Origin: Candidatus Woykebacteria bacterium GWB1_45_5
GTDB lineage: Bacteria; Patescibacteriota; Microgenomatia; Woykebacterales; RBG-16-39-9b
DNA length: 9,473 nucleotides
NCBI GenBank assembly: GCA_001816645.1
Contig: MHCO01000018.1
Coordinates: forward strand, 1-9,473
Direction: 5' to 3'
The notes beneath the pieces were generated by a model that worked only from the letters and a program-made list of their open reading frames with translations, did no database searches and was not told where the DNA came from. The position numbers were made by a program, and so were the translations under genes. Positions within the stretch are counted from its first letter, which is position 1, and each line of letters begins with the position of its first letter. Positions 5,832-9,473 of the stretch are shown here, piece after piece.

Positions 5832-7916
5832 ATGAATTTTCGAGAGCTTCCGGAAAAAATCATTGAATACACTTGCTACGCCCTCTTCTTCATCGTCCCA
5901 ATCATTTGGCTGCCGGTAACTAGTGAACTTTTTGAATTCAATAAAATGATTATCGTTTACTTGGCTACGAGTGTGATTTTGTCTGCCTGGCTTTTCAAAA
6001 GTGTGAGCGATGGCGCAATCATTTTTAAAAGAACACCGCTTGATATTCCGATCATACTTTTTCTAGCCTCCAACGTACTCTCAACAGTTTTTTCAATTGA
6101 TCGGCAGACCAGCATCTTTGGTTATTATTCCCGTTTCAACGGTGGGCTGCTTTCAACCTTTGCTTACATTACTCTCTACTACGCTCTAGTAACCTTTTTT
6201 GATAAGAACAAGCTTTTCCGCTTGCTAAAAATTTTACTGGCCTCCTCTGTCCTAGTTTCAATTTATGGCATCCTGCAACACCCTACGCCGCTATTTCGAA
6301 ACCCCGATGGCTCTTTCCGCGGCATTGATGCTGGCTATTGGCAGGAAGACGCGCAATCACGAGCATTTTCCACCCTTGGCCATGCGAATTGGCTCGCCGC
6401 CTTCATCTTAATGTTGCTACCATTCGCCCTTTTCTTTCTCACCCAGGCTAAAGAGTGGTGGGGAAAAGCTTTTTACACGCTTCTTTTAATCGGCCAATTT
6501 TTAGCCTTTACTTTCGCTTATTCCCGCGGGGGGACAGTTGGTTTTGTTACGGGGCTGGCGGTTTTAGTCGCCGGTACTATTTTTGTCTTTAGAGATACGC
6601 TAAGAAGCTTTTTCAAGCTCAAACGCTTTTTTCCTACCTCGATCCGCTTTTTTTACCCACCCAATCTTGGTTTTTTCCTAATTTTAACTCTCCTTGGCTG
6701 GTTTTTAACTCTTTATTTCTTTAGCAACGCTTTTTTATCAAGGGGTGTGCGTCTAACCGAGATTAAAAGCACTATTGAAACCCAAACTCCCAGCCAACAA
6801 ACCGAAACCCAGCTGACCAAACCAGGTACCGAAACCGGCAAAATTCGACTTATTGTTTGGAAAGGCGCGATAGACATCTTCAAACACTACCCGATCCTTG
6901 GCTCCGGTGTCGAAACTTTTGCCTTCAGTTATTATGAATTCCGGCCAGCTGAGCATAATCTAACGAGCGAGTGGGATTATCTTTACAACAAAGCCCACAA
7001 TGAGTTTTTGAACTACTTAGCTACCACTGGTAGCCTTGGCTTCTTCACTTATCTGCTCCTAATTATCACTTTTGTTATCGTAGTGATAATGACATTGAAC
7101 CAAAAAATTGACAGCTGGCAGAAATTTTTTCTGATCGCAGCCTTGGCAAGTTACACCGGCTATCATGCCCAAAACGTCTTTGGCTTTTCAGTTGTAGCGA
7201 TTGCTTTACTTTTCTATTTGATTCCAGGGTTTGTTTTTGTCACCATCCAAACAACTACACCGGCGAAAATTTCCCTTCCCTTTCTTAAAACCTCTTTGAC
7301 GGCAAAGCTAGCCAGAGGAATCGTTTTAGTCGCCGGGGCGCTGTTAGTAACAGGCTCTTTAAACATGTGGCTGGCTGATTATTATTACAACCAGGGAGTC
7401 AGTACAACCAACGACCTCGAAGCTTATAAAACCCTCAAAACAGCTGTCTTTCTGCGACCCGACGAACCTTTGTATAAAGCGTCGCTTGCCGGCCCAACAA
7501 TCCATCTTGCCACCTCTTTAGACGGTGACGAAAGAAAGGCTAAAACTGTTGAAGCTTTTAATTACTTAGACCAAGCTAAAAATATTTCCCCGAACAATAT
7601 TAATATTTGGCAGCTGCGTCTTTCAACTCTCTTTGAGCTAGCAAAAGTCGAGAACCAATACTTGGACCCCGCGATAACAAACGCGGAAATAATCGCCGAT
7701 CTTGCGCCAACTCAAGCCGAGCATCAGTATAATTTAGCCTTCCTTTACAACCTGAAGGGCGAGTATCAAAAAGCCCAGGAACAGCTTGAAAAAACAGTCA
7801 CCCTAAAACCTGATTACCAGGAGGCCTGGGAACTTTTGCTTGAAGTGGACTCAAAGTTGAAGGACGAAAAAAGTTTAGCGGAGCATCAAAAAAAATATAA
7901 GCAGCTTTTTCCTTAA
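5832..7916 (+). CDS. O-antigen ligase/polymerase-family membrane protein with C-terminal TPR region
   Basis: A polytopic protein of 694 residues that probably transfers or polymerises lipid-linked glycan on the outer face of the membrane (Wzy/WaaL/PglL-like, Wzy_C family). About twelve hydrophobic segments lie between residues 13 and 515. Family marks are RAFSTLGHANWLA (177-189), the SRGG motif (231-234), and a long outer loop (about 300-400) with WKGAIDIFKHYPILGSGVETF and then AHNEFLNYLATTG, whose His389 matches the conserved loop histidine. That loop includes a Gln/Thr-rich stretch (about 318-333). Residues 516-694 form TPR-like helical repeats, clearest at 614-673 (HQYNLAFLYNLKGEYQKAQ). 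The frame stays open upstream to ATG 5739, but that adds 31 residues read through the palindrome; ATG 5832 begins MNFRELPEKIIEY and sits behind the promoter. The glycan substrate cannot be told from sequence. Confidence 0.85.
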   Translation: MNFRELPEKIIEYTCYALFFIVPIIWLPVTSELFEFNKMIIVYLATSVILSAWLFKSVSDGAIIFKRTPLDIPIILFLASNVLSTVFSIDRQTSIFGYYSRFNGGLLSTFAYITLYYALVTFFDKNKLFRLLKILLASSVLVSIYGILQHPTPLFRNPDGSFRGIDAGYWQEDAQSRAFSTLGHANWLAAFILMLLPFALFFLTQAKEWWGKAFYTLLLIGQFLAFTFAYSRGGTVGFVTGLAVLVAGTIFVFRDTLRSFFKLKRFFPTSIRFFYPPNLGFFLILTLLGWFLTLYFFSNAFLSRGVRLTEIKSTIETQTPSQQTETQLTKPGTETGKIRLIVWKGAIDIFKHYPILGSGVETFAFSYYEFRPAEHNLTSEWDYLYNKAHNEFLNYLATTGSLGFFTYLLLIITFVIVVIMTLNQKIDSWQKFFLIAALASYTGYHAQNVFGFSVVAIALLFYLIPGFVFVTIQTTTPAKISLPFLKTSLTAKLARGIVLVAGALLVTGSLNMWLADYYYNQGVSTTNDLEAYKTLKTAVFLRPDEPLYKASLAGPTIHLATSLDGDERKAKTVEAFNYLDQAKNISPNNINIWQLRLSTLFELAKVENQYLDPAITNAEIIADLAPTQAEHQYNLAFLYNLKGEYQKAQEQLEKTVTLKPDYQEAWELLLEVDSKLKDEKSLAEHQKKYKQLFP

Positions 7917-7921
7917 AGATT

Positions 7922-7930
7922 TGTTATAAA
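7922..7930 (+). promoter_or_regulatory. Extended -10 element before the 96-residue gene
   Basis: TGTTATAAA (TG + N + TATAAA, hexamer 7925-7930) ends 8 nt before ATG 7939 in the 22-bp gap after the ligase stop. No -35 and no Shine-Dalgarno are seen. The gap is short and A/T-rich, so chance occurrence is possible, but the layout repeats that of both neighbouring genes. Confidence 0.35.
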
Positions 7931-7938
7931 AATAAATC

Positions 7939-8229
7939 ATGGAACAAATCGGTGAAATTTTACGAAAAAAGTTTGAGAAAAAAGGTTTAGTGCGGGCAAA
8001 ATATGAGTTCCAGGAATACGGTATTTGGCTCGCCGAACAACTACATGATAGCCGTCACAAAGCTCTTTACATCAAACTAGCCAAAGAAAAACGCCGTTCC
8101 GACTTAGAACGTGCTTGCATCTTCGCTACCGAATACGAAACAGGTTCCATCAACCGCGGTAGACTGTTCATGTGGAAATTGAAGGAACTCGAAAAAGACA
8201 AAAGAACCAGAACCAAAAAATCTAGTTAG
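7939..8229 (+). CDS. Small basic helical protein of unknown function
   Basis: A 96-residue, Lys/Arg-rich protein with no signal peptide or membrane segment, so probably cytoplasmic. It looks mostly helical: EQIGEILRKKFEKKG at 2-16, a middle region KALYIKLAKEKRRSDLERAC (41-60), then INRGRLFMWKLKELEKDK (71-88) and a Lys/Thr/Ser tail. The pattern YIKLAKE...LE.A.....GRLFMWKLKEL resembles small uncharacterised proteins I associate with CPR genomes, but I cannot name a family. The basic tail could bind nucleic acid, which is a guess. It follows the ligase gene by 22 bp on the same strand and precedes the PDF-FMT gene by 77 bp. Codon use looks like its neighbours', supporting a real gene. Confidence 0.7.
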   Translation: MEQIGEILRKKFEKKGLVRAKYEFQEYGIWLAEQLHDSRHKALYIKLAKEKRRSDLERACIFATEYETGSINRGRLFMWKLKELEKDKRTRTKKSS

Positions 8230-8270
8230 CAAAGTTGGCGGGTAAATTTAATTACGGAGAATGTTTAGGT

Positions 8271-8299
8271 TTTACGCATCATGTGCAGCATGATATAAT
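8271..8299 (+). promoter_or_regulatory. Promoter of the PDF-FMT gene, probably leaderless
   Basis: TTTACG (8271-8276; 4 of 6 to TTGACA), exactly 17 nt, then TGATATAAT, an extended -10 with a perfect TATAAT at 8294-8299. The box ends 7 nt before ATG 8307, so transcription should begin at or next to the start codon. No Shine-Dalgarno is present. A perfect 6-bp inverted repeat ATCATG-TGCAG-CATGAT (8278-8294) fills the spacer and touches the -10, where a repressor could bind. Confidence 0.65.
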
Positions 8300-8306
8300 C
8301 TTGCCT

Positions 8307-9473
8307 ATGATTTTGCCGCTTACTCGCAATACCAACCCAATTTGGAAGCAGAAATTTCAAAACGTTAAGCAAATCAGCCCGGAAATAAAGCGGCTTGTCC
8401 GCAATATGAAGGAAACCCTGGAGCTGACTAGCGCCGTTGGTTTGGCCGCACCACAGGTCGGGGTACCATCAAGACTATTTATTAGCAATTACGGCAGGCT
8501 AAAGGAAACCTTCATCAACCCCAAGATAATTCGTTACGGTAAAGAAACCAATCAAATTGAAGAAGGTTGCCTCTCTGTTCCCTGTACTCGAGGAAAAGTA
8601 AACAGAGCTAATGAAATCGAACTGGAATATATTGACTTAAAAGGTAACAAAAAACAGGCCAGACTTTCTGGTTATTATGCTCGAATCGCCCAGCATGAGT
8701 GCGACCACCTTTCGTCGACTTTCTATCTGGATCGTATAATTGATAAAAATGATATTTATACTTATAAACCAATTAAAATTATCTTCTTTGGCACTCCTTC
8801 CTTTGGAGCGATAATATTGAAAAGTTTAATTGGTCAGCAAATTGTTGGTGAATACAAAATTCCTTTGGTTGTCACTTTGCCTGATAAACCATCTGGTCGA
8901 GGTCAGGGTTTGCAGGCTTCAGAAGTCAAGAGACTGGCTGAGGAATTCAACATACCGGTCGTAACTCCAGAAACTTTAAAAGATACTAAGTTAATAAAGA
9001 GATTAAGAGGTTTAGAGCCGGATTTTCTGGTGCTGTCGGCCTATGGGAAATTTCTACCTAGAGAGATATTAGAAATCCCAACCAAATATCCTGTGAACAT
9101 CCACCCTTCGCTCTTACCGAAATATCGCGGGCCATCACCAATTTCAACAGCAATTTTAAACGGCGATAGATACACTGGTGTAACGGTCATGGTAGTGAGT
9201 GAGAAAATGGACGAGGGAGACATACTAGCGGCCGCTCGGCAAAAAACGGGCTCCAGAGACACCACAGCGTCTCTAGAGACCAAATTAGCCAGCCTTGGCG
9301 CAAGCTTGATTCACCACGTTTTACATTTAGCAACAATCGGGAAAATAGAAGCCCGACCCCAGGATCACAATAAAGCCACCTACAGCAAAATATTAAAAAA
9401 AGAAGACGGGTTTATCGACTGGAAAAACCCGCCAGAAAACTTGGAACGGCTGGTTCGCGCTTATCACCCCTGG
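8307..9473 (+). CDS. def-fmt: Fused peptide deformylase / methionyl-tRNA formyltransferase (partial, C-terminus off the right edge)
   Basis: One open frame of 389 codons with no stop. Residues 1-150 are peptide deformylase, which removes the N-formyl group from new proteins: motif 1 VGLAAPQVG (44-52, oxyanion Gln50), motif 2 EGCLSVP (86-92, metal ligand Cys88) and motif 3 HECDH (130-134, catalytic Glu131). The usual first Gly of motif 1 is Ala43, and the usual Gly after HExxHL is Ser137. From about 157 the frame is methionyl-tRNA formyltransferase: KIIFFGTPSFG, the tRNA-contacting loop LPDKPSGRGQGL (191-202), NIHPSLLPKYRG (264-275, catalytic Asn264 and His266), MDEGD (301-305, Asp302 at the usual catalytic Asp position), and IDWKNPPENLERLVRAYHPW at the edge. 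By comparison with the 315-residue E. coli Fmt, about 80-90 residues are missing. The linker is only a few residues. No in-frame ATG, GTG or TTG exists at the junction, so this is not two overlapping genes. Confidence 0.92.
   Translation, partial: MILPLTRNTNPIWKQKFQNVKQISPEIKRLVRNMKETLELTSAVGLAAPQVGVPSRLFISNYGRLKETFINPKIIRYGKETNQIEEGCLSVPCTRGKVNRANEIELEYIDLKGNKKQARLSGYYARIAQHECDHLSSTFYLDRIIDKNDIYTYKPIKIIFFGTPSFGAIILKSLIGQQIVGEYKIPLVVTLPDKPSGRGQGLQASEVKRLAEEFNIPVVTPETLKDTKLIKRLRGLEPDFLVLSAYGKFLPREILEIPTKYPVNIHPSLLPKYRGPSPISTAILNGDRYTGVTVMVVSEKMDEGDILAAARQKTGSRDTTASLETKLASLGASLIHHVLHLATIGKIEARPQDHNKATYSKILKKEDGFIDWKNPPENLERLVRAYHPW

Noticed and set aside
8740..8800. Separate fmt gene starting near the PDF-FMT junction
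   Set aside because: No in-frame ATG, GTG or TTG exists just before KIIFFGTP. The ATG inside AAAATGATA at 8748-8756 is in another frame, so a fusion is the simpler reading.
9041..9283. 80-codon minus-strand frame
   Set aside because: Antisense to the FMT catalytic region (HPSLLP and MDEGD motifs) on the plus strand.

Overview
This window looks like part of a small-genome bacterium, most likely a member of the Patescibacteria (CPR), perhaps Microgenomates-like. That is inferred from gene style and layout: a compact mre/PBP2 operon with a very short MreD, a tiny basic orphan gene, peptide deformylase fused to methionyl-tRNA formyltransferase, and short heptamer repeats in intergenic DNA. No marker gene in the window proves the placement. 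UGA is read as a stop (mreC ends in TGA within an ATGA overlap with mreD), so the UGA-glycine code of Gracilibacteria/SR1 is unlikely.

Left half, minus strand: a four-gene cell-shape operon runs leftward from about 5350, in the order mreB, mreC, mreD, PBP2 (mrdA). mreB is the actin-like scaffold. MreC and MreD connect it to the periplasmic machinery, and PBP2 is the peptidoglycan transpeptidase of the elongasome. No rodA is present in the window. Farther left, after 182 bp holding a sigma70-type promoter, another minus-strand gene begins at 1013 and runs off the left edge. It encodes a membrane-anchored, cysteine-rich, repeat-built surface protein.

Middle: a 479-bp divergent intergenic region (5353-5831) separates the mre operon from the plus-strand genes. 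It is full of structure: two heptanucleotide arrays in inverted orientation in the likely mreB leader, a nested set of inverted repeats at 5561-5744 that could fold as an RNA, three copies of CGAGCAT, and a perfect 10-bp palindrome just upstream of the next gene's -10 box.

Right half, plus strand: an O-antigen ligase/polymerase-family membrane protein with a C-terminal TPR region (5832-7916), a 96-residue basic protein of unknown function (7939-8229), and a PDF-FMT fusion open at the right edge (8307-9473). The fusion joins the enzyme that formylates initiator Met-tRNA to the one that removes the formyl group from new proteins. All three plus-strand genes have an extended -10 box ending 7-8 nt before the ATG and no Shine-Dalgarno sequence, which suggests leaderless mRNAs.

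Together the window combines envelope building (elongasome, surface glycan, surface protein) with translation-start housekeeping. The strongest points for follow-up are the PDF-FMT fusion, the shared leaderless start design, the heptamer arrays and the structured intergenic element.
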